A stretch of DNA of 64,000 bases, taken from positions 62,001 to 126,000 of the forward strand of contig JABTUZ010000001.1 of NCBI GenBank assembly GCA_015075105.1, given 5' to 3'. A program made the translations under genes and the position numbers. This document shows, piece by piece, positions 48,437-57,067 of this stretch. The DNA is from Leptospiraceae bacterium. GTDB taxonomy: Bacteria > Spirochaetota > Leptospiria > Leptospirales > Leptospiraceae. The notes beneath the pieces are model-generated. The model was not told where the DNA came from, did no database searches, and worked only from the letters and a program-made list of their open reading frames with translations. The stretch's first letter is position 1, and each line of letters opens with the position of its first letter.

Positions 48437-48819
48437 TTCTTTTTTCCGCTCGCTGAAAAGATTTTTACTGCAATAAGTAAGACAATTCCGATGGCCGCAT
48501 AATCAACTATCGACTTTGCTTTTTCTGTGATGTATTCAGTGGCTTCATCAAAAGGAATATTTGTTTTTATTTCAGTTTTCCAGATTTTAAAATCTTTTTT
48601 GTGGCCGTTCATCATCTGAATTTCTTTAAAAATAAAACCTACTTGTGGATCATCTGTCTTAAATGAATTGTCTTTAAAACTCTCCCAAGTCGTATGCGCT
48701 TTGACTGGAAAAGAAATCACCCTCGATTTTGTATCTACTTTTAAACCTTCGAAATTGGGAACGCCTAAGCGCTCACCTTCTCCGATTGTGTAGTAAATAA
48801 AAAATAAATCTCTGGTCAT
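48433..48819 (-). CDS. Small protein with C-terminal membrane helix
   Basis: A 128-residue protein with an N-terminal soluble part beginning TRDLFFIYYTIGEGER and one membrane helix near the end (IVDYAAIGIVLLIAVKIF), followed by a basic tail. The opening is similar to part of the next upstream protein (RFFIYYSGLGK), so the two may be related. No known family. It lies three bases after the upstream gene and overlaps the endopeptidase gene by four bases. Confidence 0.68.
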   Translation of the reverse strand: MTRDLFFIYYTIGEGERLGVPNFEGLKVDTKSRVISFPVKAHTTWESFKDNSFKTDDPQVGFIFKEIQMMNGHKKDFKIWKTEIKTNIPFDEATEYITEKAKSIVDYAAIGIVLLIAVKIFSASGKKK

Positions 48820-48822
48820 TTT

Positions 48823-49314
48823 TTACTTTCTCTTTTTCTTCCCTTTACCTAAAAACAAGAAAGCTCCCGCGCCTACCGCAAGAATCAAAAGAATATTTTC
48901 GTTTCCGCCCGATTCTTCTTTTCTTACCTCAGAACTTTCTTCTCGTTTTACCTCCGATTTTTTGGAAGTTTCAGACGAAGTTCTTGAAGGCTGACTTGGT
49001 TGGCTTGACGAAGACATTTTCTGCACGTGAGTTCTTGCAATTTTCAGATTTGGATTTGCTTTCTGAAAATCTCTTAAAGTTTCCTTTTCGTCTTCATTAG
49101 AAAAAAGAAATGACATTCTTTGGTGTGTGCTGTTGTGCAAATATCCGTCATAGTTAATGCCACTTACTTTCGGACTGGTAACTTTTCCTAAACCTGAATA
49201 GTAAATAAAAAATCTGTCTTTTTCATAAAACCCTTTGAATTTATTTAATGCTATGTAAACTACAATATGCCTAAATAAAACCGCAAACAATGCGACAAAA
49301 AAAACCGCAAACAA
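48823..49314 (-). CDS. Membrane protein with Ser/Glu-rich stalk
   Basis: The open frame of 163 codons begins inside hydrophobic sequence (MFAVFFVALFAVLF), continues with a soluble part (RFFIYYSGLGKVTSP), a Ser/Thr/Glu-rich low-complexity stalk (about residues 100-138), and a last helix with a basic tail. The N-terminus may be longer: upstream DNA, in shifted frames, reads like an exported or lipoprotein-type start (SCSSTKQNAEIYIDSAEKL) followed by a coiled coil. So the present start may be secondary to a frameshift. Confidence 0.6.
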   Translation of the reverse strand: MFAVFFVALFAVLFRHIVVYIALNKFKGFYEKDRFFIYYSGLGKVTSPKVSGINYDGYLHNSTHQRMSFLFSNEDEKETLRDFQKANPNLKIARTHVQKMSSSSQPSQPSRTSSETSKKSEVKREESSEVRKEESGGNENILLILAVGAGAFLFLGKGKKKRK

Positions 49315-50484
49315 AGTTTCAGATTTGAATTGTGCAATTCGACTGCTTTTTCTTTTTTAAGTGTAAGGTCTTCTGTAATAGGTAATCTTTTTAATTCACT
49401 TTTCGATTTGGCTAATGCATTTCCAATTTTCAAAGCTCTTTATCAAGTTAATGCATTTTTTAACTTTTCGGCTGAATCAATATAAATTTCTGCGTTTTGT
49501 TTTGTTGATGAACAGGAAAAAGAAAAACAAAATAAAATCGTTTTTCATTTCTTCAATTTTTTTGAGAACAAAGATGTTGCTAAAATCAAACTTCGAAAAA
49601 ATTTCTTTTTTTCAATTACTTACTAAACTAAGTTTTTTATTGTTTCTTTTGACGGTGGAAAAAAATACTTATACGGCCTTGCAAGAACAGACGAAGTGAA
49701 ATCGTAAAACTTCAAAAATTCTTCGGAGGTAAAATTTTCCAGCAAGCATGTAGAAATATAGATCATTCAGTTGTTCCAGTTTTCATTTTATTTCTTTTGT
49801 CCGTTCGGTTTGCTGTTTGCCAGCGGTTTTGATGGAACAGTTCTCAATTTCGTAAAATATCAAATGGAAGTTTTGAGTTTTTTATTATTATCGAATTGCT
49901 GCAAATATTCAAACCAAGAGATTCGCAACCCGTCCATAATCCAGATTTTCATTTTCCAGCAACATTAGAAAGTCCCTGTGCTATTCACTGCAAACCATTA
50001 ATTCAGGAGTTGATTCTCGGAATTTCTTCATTTTGAAATTATCGTTCATGGCCTCACTTTCAGATGTTGCTCATCTGATTCTTTTTTCGCCTTTGTATTT
50101 AGGCATTAATTGCTCTTCTGGTTGTTCCATTCTTCTTGAGGCTGTTTTCAGAAGTAACAATAGAACCAATACTTGAGTTACTTGATTCAATGACCAAATT
50201 TTTGCAAGCTATGTTCCCTGCATTAGACCAAGGATGGAATTCTTAGAATAAATTTTTTCAAATTTTTTACCGTAAGCACTAACTCACGTGAAAACTCTTT
50301 CCTGTTCGAGACATCCTTTGAGAAACATTGACTGAGTGCTTAATTTTCAAACCTCTTTACAAACTTCTGAGATAACCAAATTGCCCCATGCTTCCATAGC
50401 GAAGCCAAAGATAATCCGATAAATGAACGATAAAGACCGCGACCTAAATGAATACTGTTCACAAAAATCTTGACCGGAGCAGCG
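49315..50484 (-). other. Heavily decayed coding stretch
   Basis: Almost 1.2 kb without an intact gene. On the minus strand many short pieces of protein-like sequence can be read in changing frames: FAMEAWGNLVISEV, STQSMFLKGCLEQERVF, a hydrophobic piece LVLLLLLKTASRR, LENFTSEEFLKFYDF, and SCSSTKQNAEIYIDSAEKL followed by KIGNALAKSKSELKRLP. The order suggests three or four former genes of the same operon. None matches a family I know. Confidence 0.5.
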
Positions 50485-50739
50485 TTACAATGGAAAGCTT
50501 TTTTCAATCAGGCGAAAACCATCAATAACCAAATCGCCGTTAAGCGATATATGTCTTCCATGTCTGAGGCCATTCAATTGATTTGTGTATGGATATTTTA
50601 CAATAGAAGAATCTACAACTAACGTCCCGAAAAGCTGACCGTCAATTGATTCCTTTGGATAAAATTTCCCCCTGACAGAAATTATATCTGTATCAAGAGG
50701 AAATTCTCTATCGCCTTCTAATGTAATAAGTTCTGCCAT
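50485..50739 (-). CDS. Small hypothetical protein
   Basis: An 84-residue, beta-rich protein with no membrane helix. It starts MAELITLEGDREFPL. No family is known to me. It is the first gene of the minus-strand cluster that runs to the amidase and holin-like genes, and about 130 bases of non-coding DNA precede it. It may be a regulator or a minor structural protein of the element; nothing in the sequence decides. Confidence 0.55.
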   Translation of the reverse strand: MAELITLEGDREFPLDTDIISVRGKFYPKESIDGQLFGTLVVDSSIVKYPYTNQLNGLRHGRHISLNGDLVIDGFRLIEKSFPL

Positions 50740-50871
50740 ATATACAAGATATGACAGACGAAAAGAAAAAGTACAAGCAAAAAAATCTGATCGCTACCGC
50801 ATAACGGACACTAAACGGACACTATTTACCCATTTTTTTAATTTTTTTTAAAATTTGATTTTTGAAATCAG

Positions 50872-51312
50872 TTAAACGTAAAATTCTTTTCTAAATTTTT
50901 CGTTGTATAGCTTTTTATCAAACAAACATCTTTCTGGATACGTTGCATCTGCAACCATCCAGTTTCCGTTTATTTTTATTTCTGGATAAATATGATGAGG
51001 CCTTTCCATTTCTCCACAAACTACCGCCCGTGACGGAATATTTAAAATAATCGCTTTCGCTAAAATTGGAACAGTCTTATCGTCACAATCTCTAGCACCT
51101 GTCCAGTTTATATCCAATGTATATTTAGGACGACTTACCGTTTCCTTTCCAACAGGATCAGAAATATACGGGAGGCGACGAACATAATTGTAAAAAGCAA
51201 AAATTGTCATCCCGTAAAACGGAATCAAATCTATTGTGTAATCTTTTGCCAATCTCAAGACAGTTTCCACCGTCTGAATATAGTCTTTTAAAGGAACAGA
51301 GGAAATTTTCAT
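50872..51312 (-). CDS. Transglutaminase-like cysteine protease fold protein
   Basis: A 146-residue protein with the triad of the transglutaminase-like fold: C76 in GARDCDDKTV, H106 or H107 in PHHIYPEIKI, and D122 in WMVADATYP. No signal peptide. Short proteins with this layout occur in phages and mobile elements. The ATG overlaps the VapC-like stop by four bases, so it is joined to the toxin pair and could be a third component. Confidence 0.72.
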   Translation of the reverse strand: MKISSVPLKDYIQTVETVLRLAKDYTIDLIPFYGMTIFAFYNYVRRLPYISDPVGKETVSRPKYTLDINWTGARDCDDKTVPILAKAIILNIPSRAVVCGEMERPHHIYPEIKINGNWMVADATYPERCLFDKKLYNEKFRKEFYV

Positions 51313-51701
51313 GCAAAACCTACTTCTAATCCTTCAACATCTTCAAAACTTTTATCTTTTGTCAAAAGTTTTAAATTATTTGATTTAGCAAGTGCCGAAA
51401 TCCAAACATCATTTTCTTGTACTTTTAGCCCTTTACTTCTTAATTGATCTTTTATAATTCCATATTCATTCGCTGTTTCTTGGTCGAATGTTAAAAAATC
51501 TTTTCTAAGAAAGATTTCCATCTTTTTCAATTCAGATTCATACTTCTTTTTATTCCCATGTTTTCTAAAGAAATTATATATTCCAAAATATAATTCACCT
51601 ATTGCAATTATCGGTATGTAAACTTTTTTATTTTCATCAATGTCGGTTTCATTTCCCCGAAAAGCTTCTATGCAAATCGTTGTATCAAGTATCAAATCCA
51701 T
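51309..51701 (-). CDS. VapC-like PIN-domain toxin
   Basis: A 130-residue PIN ribonuclease. The acidic residues are visible as LILDTTICIEAF near the start, E in AIGELYFGIY, and D in NDVWISALAKSNNLKLLTKDKSF. VapC toxins cut tRNA or rRNA until held by their antitoxin. Its start lies inside the end of the antitoxin gene (overlap of about 17 bases), the normal arrangement. The frame is intact, so the pair may still work. Confidence 0.88.
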   Translation of the reverse strand: MDLILDTTICIEAFRGNETDIDENKKVYIPIIAIGELYFGIYNFFRKHGNKKKYESELKKMEIFLRKDFLTFDQETANEYGIIKDQLRSKGLKVQENDVWISALAKSNNLKLLTKDKSFEDVEGLEVGFA

Positions 51702-51942
51702 TCCATTTCTTTCCTTTCGCTTTATAAATTTCCCTCATGATTCCATTTAAAGTACTGTCGCTTACTGTTCCGGCAAATTCTTTCCGTAAATCTCCCCACC
51801 TATGAACAGATTTAGAAATGTCTTTCTTCTTTTTTTCTGGAGAAAGTTTTTTCACGAAAGAAAAAACCTTCTCCTTATCTTCTTCACTTAAGTTTTCAAT
51901 AAGACTTTTTATTTCTTCTTCATCCATTTTGTTTGACTCCAT
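51685..51942 (-). CDS. VapB-like antitoxin, DUF2281-type
   Basis: An 85-residue, highly charged protein: MDEEEIKSLIENLSEEDKEK followed by a basic segment and a C-terminal part ending KAKGKKWNGFD, which would wrap the toxin. A start 26 codons upstream is open and would add a hydrophobic stretch, but the ATG at 51940-51942 begins the natural protein. It has no clear DNA-binding domain that I can see. Confidence 0.72.
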   Translation of the reverse strand: MESNKMDEEEIKSLIENLSEEDKEKVFSFVKKLSPEKKKKDISKSVHRWGDLRKEFAGTVSDSTLNGIMREIYKAKGKKWNGFDT

Positions 51943-52277
51943 GATTAAATTATTATAAAACATACTCGAAAATATTGCAAAACTTATTTTTACAATGCTT
52001 AAAAAAATCTTTTTACCCACTTTTTAGACGGTTTTTTCCTGCTTTTTACCCACATAAGTAACACTTTTTGAAAAATTACGCCACATCAGCAAATATTTTC
52101 TTCGTGAATAAATTGAGTTTTTCTTGAAATTCTTTTCAAAAAGAATTTGATATTTTAATTTTTCTCGAACTTCTCACGGCAACCTTTCAAAAAGTTTTCG
52201 TGAGAATATTTTTCCATAGGTTGCCGAATAAAGCAAATAATCCGCACCAGGAACACTTTTGATTTATCTACATGCTT
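51943..52277. other. Gap between antitoxin and Rep remnant
   Basis: About 335 bases. Minus-strand pieces such as SHENFLKGCREKFEKN can be read but no start, stop and ribosome site fit together. It presumably holds the promoter of the toxin pair. No hairpin of note. Confidence 0.4.
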
Positions 52278-53213
52278 TAATTTCTTCTTTTGAGTCCTGT
52301 TTCATTTTTCGGAAGTCCTATTTTCTCACCTTCTTCAACTCTTAAAAATTCACCCACCAATTGCAAACGTCCCAATGTCTTTTTGTGTTTTTCCTGTAAA
52401 TAATATATTCCATAGTCATCTATCGTTTGCATTTTAAACGAAGGATTTAAAAATTTTAAATAGTAATATACTGTTTTGGAAAACTCCTGATCCCAAAAAA
52501 GACCTGGTCAAATGATTTAATTTCTCCGGTTTTAAAATCAACCTTCATCGTGGGATTACAAAACTCATTCATAATCATTTATGCCGTAACTGAAATTCTA
52601 CTGATTCCAAATAAGGAAGGCTCTGACTTTGTTTGTTTTTTGTTGTCAAATTCTACAAAAATATCTGAATGCCAATCACCAATATATAAGGTCTGACCGT
52701 TTTTCTGCTTTTTGGATCCCGAAAAGAGAGCCAGCTCAAACTCCATAAACTGAACGGATTAAAAAGTTCTACTTTCAAAAATCCCCTAAACCTCGTAGAT
52801 ACTTCTTGATTTTTTAATTTTTCTAAAATTTCCGGTAAATTCAAATAACCGTCATAGTCGTCTTGTGAAAGGTCAATTCGGGAAAAAGTCCCGCCTCTTT
52901 GAATAATCTGTCGAATTAAATCATGGATTTCAATTTTTCCGTTTAAATTGAATAAAGCTTTGGAAGACAAACAAACATGAATCTTCATGGCCGGCCTTTC
53001 GGGGGAAAACCCACAAATTGCCCCTAAATCAGTCAAAAATGAATGAGAATAACCGTTAAAGCCTTTTTTTAGGTCAATTTTGAACCAAAAGTTTTTTCAA
53101 CCCATTCAAAGGTTTTTGCCTCATATTTCACCGAAAAACTTAGCCAATCTACAAACGGAATACGTAAATCCTGGTATGGAAGCCTCATTTTCGGTATTTT
53201 TCCTTTTATCCAT
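52278..53213 (-). pseudogene. Rep_trans / RstA-type replication initiator, frameshifted
   Basis: Read over several frames, the pieces follow the family order: MDKRKNTENEASIPGFTYS, VDWLSFSVKYEAKTFEWVE, KKGFNGYSHSFLTDLGAICG, the core motif FSRIDLSQDDYDGYLNLPE (family pattern R-I/L-D-L/A-x2-D-D), then GQTLYIGDWHSDIFVEF and a C-terminal part ending near 52278. The middle piece is an open frame of 127 codons. At least three one-base shifts are present. Initiators of this family nick one DNA strand to start rolling-circle replication in plasmids and in filamentous phages such as CTX. This gene marks the island as a former autonomous replicon. Confidence 0.75.
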
Positions 53214-53230
53214 AAAGTTTTGTCATTGCA

Positions 53231-53250
53231 AGGGGTTGTTACTACCCCCT
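53231..53250 (-). other. GC-rich stem-loop, candidate rolling-circle origin
   Basis: AGGGG at 53231-53235 can pair with CCCCT at 53246-53250 around a loop TTGTTACTACC. Runs of four to five G or C are rare in this AT-rich region. It lies 18 bases before the probable start of the Rep gene, where double-strand origins often lie, and the loop holds TACTAC, a string also found at the nick site of some other rolling-circle plasmids. The nick itself is not shown. Confidence 0.4.
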
Positions 53251-53764
53251 GAAAGTTTTTAAATTAAAAAATGTCAGGCTATCCGGTTTTCCAGAACTAA
53301 CTTGACATTTAATTCTGTTCATCGCCACTTATTCTTCGCGCCCCCTGCTTTAAAATAAATGCTCAATATACTTCATCCGGCAAATTTTCCTCTACCAAAT
53401 TCTGAATCCTCCTCGTCACGTTCCTCGATCCTGAACCGTGACAACCTCGTCACCAATCTTTTCGTTCTGGAAAACCGCAAAATTTAGCTTGTTCCATCAT
53501 GGCCAAGATGAAAAAAGAAAATTGTCCTAGAACAAACATTTTTCCGTATTCAATTTTTTTGTCGGTATAGGTTTATTCCAGATTGACCCTACAAGATTTT
53601 TCTGAAAAACTAAATAGTCTGATGATCTATCAGTCTTCTTTCTCTGTTTTCGACACAGAAAAATTCTGATCTTGCATAGAAAGGAAGATTGATAACAAGA
53701 TTCAAAAAACCTTTTTTTCGCCCTTACCTAATTTTTTTGTATTCGTGACTCTAAAGTTTGCCAT
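53251..53764. other. Non-coding or decayed stretch upstream of the Rep remnant
   Basis: About 510 bases with no intact gene on either strand. Minus-strand pieces such as MMEQAKFCGFPERKDW are too short to judge. The G+C content is a little higher near 53.33-53.46 kb than in the rest of the island. Confidence 0.4.
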
Positions 53765-54250
53765 TCATCGGCTCATCTCCTTTAATGTAAATTTTTCCTC
53801 GACTACCGTCGAGGATTTACAATATGCGATCCCAGAGAATGATCTCTGAGACGACGAACTGCCGGAAAGATATTTTCTGTTAAATTCTTGTAAAAATACC
53901 TTTCTCAAATCGTTCCAAGTGTATGCGTTATAACCTCTGTCCATCAAAAACTCTTTTTAACTCCATCGAAAAAATGTTCTAAAATCATTTCCGATTTCTC
54001 CTTTTATTTCAATCATTTGAGATTTACCATTCGATAAAATTTTTTTCAACATCGGAAATAAAATTTTCAAAATAGAAACCAGAATATTCATTTTTTTTTG
54101 TAAAACAATGATCTGGTTTCTTGATCTTTCAAATCTTGCTCTGTCATACGTTGTAGCTCTGTTCGAAGCAAAATCTTTCAGTTTATTCATTAGCTCATTT
54201 GAATTCATTCCAGATAAAACTGATTGATCTAACTCCAAATAGTTTCCCAA
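53765..54250 (-). pseudogene. Hypothetical protein in two frames
   Basis: A 97-codon frame (53957-54250) begins MGNYLELDQSVLSGMNSNE and contains a helical segment with basic residues and one hydrophobic stretch (MNILVSILKILFPMLKKIL). Nine bases after its stop a second frame reads MMDRGYNAYTWNDLRKVFL. The two were probably one protein of about 160 residues. No family is known to me. Confidence 0.45.
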
Positions 54251-54560
54251 GAAGAGGAACGGCTATCGGATGATTTAAAAGAGTCGATAAATCAAAATTA
54301 TTATCCACCGGCTTTCATTGCCTTCTGCTCAGAATTCTTTTTCTATCCTTCGGTGACTCTTTTCTGTCTTCTTCTAAAGATAATTGATTCGATTTCAATA
54401 AATCTAACTAAAAATTCATATTTCTGCTTTTCACGTTCAAGCTCTGCCTTGTGTTCTCTCCGGATGGATTCAATTTCAATTCGATGGTTTTCGTCTTCAA
54501 TTTTAATTGTTCACGATAGGACTCTCTTTCACGCTCAAAGCTTATGACAGGTCCTGACTA
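54251..54560 (-). pseudogene. Decayed coiled-coil protein
   Basis: On the minus strand the pieces FERERESYREQLK, ENHRIEIESIRREHKAELE and REKQKYEFLVRFIEIES follow each other in shifting frames, then DNNFDLSTLLNHPIAVPLLG. They suggest a protein with a long charged coiled coil, upstream of the previous gene. The transposase remnant begins at its upstream side. Confidence 0.45.
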
Positions 54561-54656
54561 CTTAATTTGAGTAGTAGGGACGTTGAATCCGAATTGAAGG
54601 AAGAAATCTGAAAATGAACCAAAAAAGTGTAGAAATTTTAGCCTTAAAAGAGGAAA

Positions 54657-55844
54657 ATGACAAAGGGACAAAAAAAGGAAACATATACAGAGGAATTCAA
54701 AAGGATGCAGTAAATCATTTGATTTCATCCGGCAAATCAGCAAAAGAAATTGCTTCAATTTAGGAATAATGAAAAGATCTTTTCATTGGAGAAAGAATTG
54801 ACAATTCAAGAAAGGTGATATAATGAAAGAAAATCGATCCAAAGATATTGAAATCCAACAGCTTCAGTATGAATTGTCCGAAGCAAAAAGATGGAATGTG
54901 ATATCTAAAAAAAGGCTATGGCCGTTCTCTCAAACTACAGAAATAATAGTATTGGTGATAAATGAAAACCGTAAGGAATATACGGTAGAGAGAATGTAAG
55001 GATTTAGGAATACTTCATGCAGTAATATTACAAGAAGCGAAATTAATTCTTTCAAAAGAAAATTTCAAGATAAAAGCAACGAAAGATATTGAATATTTTG
55101 AAGAGAATGAAAAAGTTTATGGAGCGAGGAGAATTGTAAAAGAGCTACATCAACAGGAAAATTTTATAGGGAAAAGGAAGTAAAAAGACTCATTTAAGGA
55201 TGCATTAAATACAGGGTATTCAACCTGCAAGATTTCAAGTCACAACAACTGTAACGAATCAAAATCTCCCAGTCTCTCAAATCTCTGGGATCGAAATTTT
55301 TTGCATATGCACCAAATAAAGTTTGGTTTTGATATTACATATATCAAAATAAAAAATGGATTTTATTATTTGTGTGTAATCGTCGATTTATATTCCAGAA
55401 AAGTAGTTGGCTGGTCGTTGAAAACCATATGAAAAAGAACTTGTGATTGATATACCTAGAAGTGCCATCAGAAAAAGGAAGCCTGCTTCGGGATTAATTT
55501 GTTTATTTAGACAGACACAGGTTCTCAATATCAAAGCAATTGTTCCTGAAAATTTTATTCTGGAATGGTGGTTTGAATCCAGTCCAATGAGCCGCAAAGG
55601 AGATTGTTGGGATAATACAGTTGTTAGAATCTTTTTCAAGACAATCAAAACAGAATTGATTTATAGAAATAAATTTGAAAATTATGAAGAATTGAGAAAG
55701 ATGTTTTCAAATTATATTATTTACAATAGGAAAAGACTTCATTCTTTCATTGGCTATCAAAGCCTCCTTCAAAGTTTGAAGAAAATTTGTGGCAAAATCT
55801 CTCCACTAAAACGGGTACACCTCAAGGGGTTCTTGTGGCGTTAA
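54657..55844 (+). mobile_element. IS3-family transposase, decayed (orfA and orfB remnants)
   Basis: orfA begins at 54657: KKETYTEEFKRDAVNHLI and SSGKSAKEIAS, the helix-turn-helix of IS3 orfA, and stops after 38 codons. orfB pieces follow in several frames: [52 protein letters not shown] (the DDE core region), and in an open frame from 55443 SPMSRKGDCWDN and NYIIYNRKRLHSFIGYQS, with the last catalytic Glu position changed or shifted. Many frameshifts mean it is dead. A probable right end, ACGGGTACA, stops near 55819. I could not find a matching left end. Confidence 0.82.
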
Positions 55845-55931
55845 GTTTATTTCAGCATTTACTTCGAAATTGTATTTTTTAATAATTTCGTCGTATCGTT
55901 TTTTTCCAGTATATTCTAATTGATTTTTCAT
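55806..55931 (-). pseudogene. Gene start cut off by the IS3 right end
   Basis: An ATG at 55929-55931 opens a frame MKNQLEYTGKKRYDEIIKKY that runs for 36 codons up to the IS right end near 55819 and then stops within the IS. It looks like the N-terminus of a small charged protein truncated by the insertion. No function can be named. Confidence 0.45.
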
Positions 55932-56020
55932 ACTCAATTTTCGGTCTTTAAAACATCAAAATTTATGACTCATTATGTCTAACGACAAAACGTTGTTAAA
56001 GAGACATATATCCGTCAACT

Positions 56021-56254
56021 AATGCAGATTGGATTGAGCTAGGCGAGTTTGCTCAATGGCTTGGTATTTCTCGAACGGCTCTTTTTACTCTTCTTTTGTT
56101 GCTTGACATTGCCGGATGGGACATAATCATCACTGCCAAGTTCTATGACTTTGGAGTTCCACCCAAGGTCAGTTCGATTGCGGTAGGAGTCTATCTCTCA
56201 AAGAGAAAAACTATACGATACAATAGGCTGATACGACATAAGATGAGAAAATAA
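56021..56254 (+). pseudogene. DUF1564-like protein, C-terminal part only
   Basis: From NADWIELGEFAQWLGISRTA the frame matches the last part of the 63.65 kb copy (DWIELGILADWLG) and continues for 78 codons to TAA 56252-56254: LLLLLDIAGWDIIITAKF, FGVPPKVSSIAVGVYLS. It begins just where the N-terminal fragment at 44.4 kb ends. The shared short stretch at the two joints (codons for N-A-D-W-I) differs at third positions, so the two halves come from slightly different copies or have drifted since. Confidence 0.72.
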
Positions 56255-56359
56255 AAGACAAAAAGAATCAAAATAAGGCGAATGAAAGAAAAAATAGAAG
56301 AAGAAAAAAATAGAATAGCAGAGCTATGCACAATCAATAAAAATAAAAATTCACTGAAA

Positions 56360-57067
56360 TCAGTAAATTTTTTCCATTAGATCTCCAAGTTGCCTCAAGG
56401 TTTCTAAATCTGGATCGTTATTTGAGGAAATTAAAAAAGTATTCCAACCTAATTTTCTTGGCGGAAAATAATCGAGTTCAGGCTTATCCCCCACGTAGAT
56501 TAAATTTTTCGGACTTACTTGTGCTAATTTCTCCCCCTCTATAAAAATTTTTTCAGAGGGCTTTTCGTAACCGAATTCAGAAGATATTACAATATGAGTA
56601 AAATATTTTAAGAGGTTCATATTTTTTAATAGGCTTCTCAGACGAATGTCCCAATTAGAAATAATTCCGAGTTGAATATTTTTTTTATCGCTAAATTCCT
56701 TGAGATTAAAAAAAGTTTCGTCAATTGCCCACGAGTTTGGATCGTTGAAGGTATTTACTATATCTAAATATACCTTTTCAGTCAGTTCTGTTTTTTCAAA
56801 AAACGATAAAAAATAACCAATGAGTTCTTTCCAAAAACCATCATTACCATATTTATGATTTGTGTATCTACATTGAAAATTTAGAGGAGCTTTTGAATTC
56901 ATGAATTTCCAGCTATCAAAAAAATATTTTTTTAGCAATTCTTTGTCGTAAGAGGCTTGGATTATGTTGTGAGATTTTAGAATATCGTAATAAATTTTTC
57001 CAGGGTTTGTTTTGATATGGATTAGAGTGTCTCCCACGTCTAAATAGATAAACTTTACTTTTTCCAT
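56360..57067 (-). CDS. HAD-superfamily hydrolase
   Basis: A 235-residue protein with HAD motif I (FIYLDVGDTLIHI), motif II (LGIISNWD), the lysine of motif III (FGYEKPSEKIF) and motif IV (LIYVGDKPELDYFPP). The cap is helical, as in haloacid dehalogenase or phosphoglycolate-phosphatase-like members. Its start lies inside the end of the thioredoxin-like gene, a 13-base overlap. Substrate unknown. Confidence 0.9.
   Translation of the reverse strand: MEKVKFIYLDVGDTLIHIKTNPGKIYYDILKSHNIIQASYDKELLKKYFFDSWKFMNSKAPLNFQCRYTNHKYGNDGFWKELIGYFLSFFEKTELTEKVYLDIVNTFNDPNSWAIDETFFNLKEFSDKKNIQLGIISNWDIRLRSLLKNMNLLKYFTHIVISSEFGYEKPSEKIFIEGEKLAQVSPKNLIYVGDKPELDYFPPRKLGWNTFLISSNNDPDLETLRQLGDLMEKIY

Noticed and set aside
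54540-54590. ACTACT...AGTAGT palindrome as left end of the IS3 element
   Set aside because: It does not match the proposed right end ACGGGTACA in sequence, so it cannot be called its terminal repeat.
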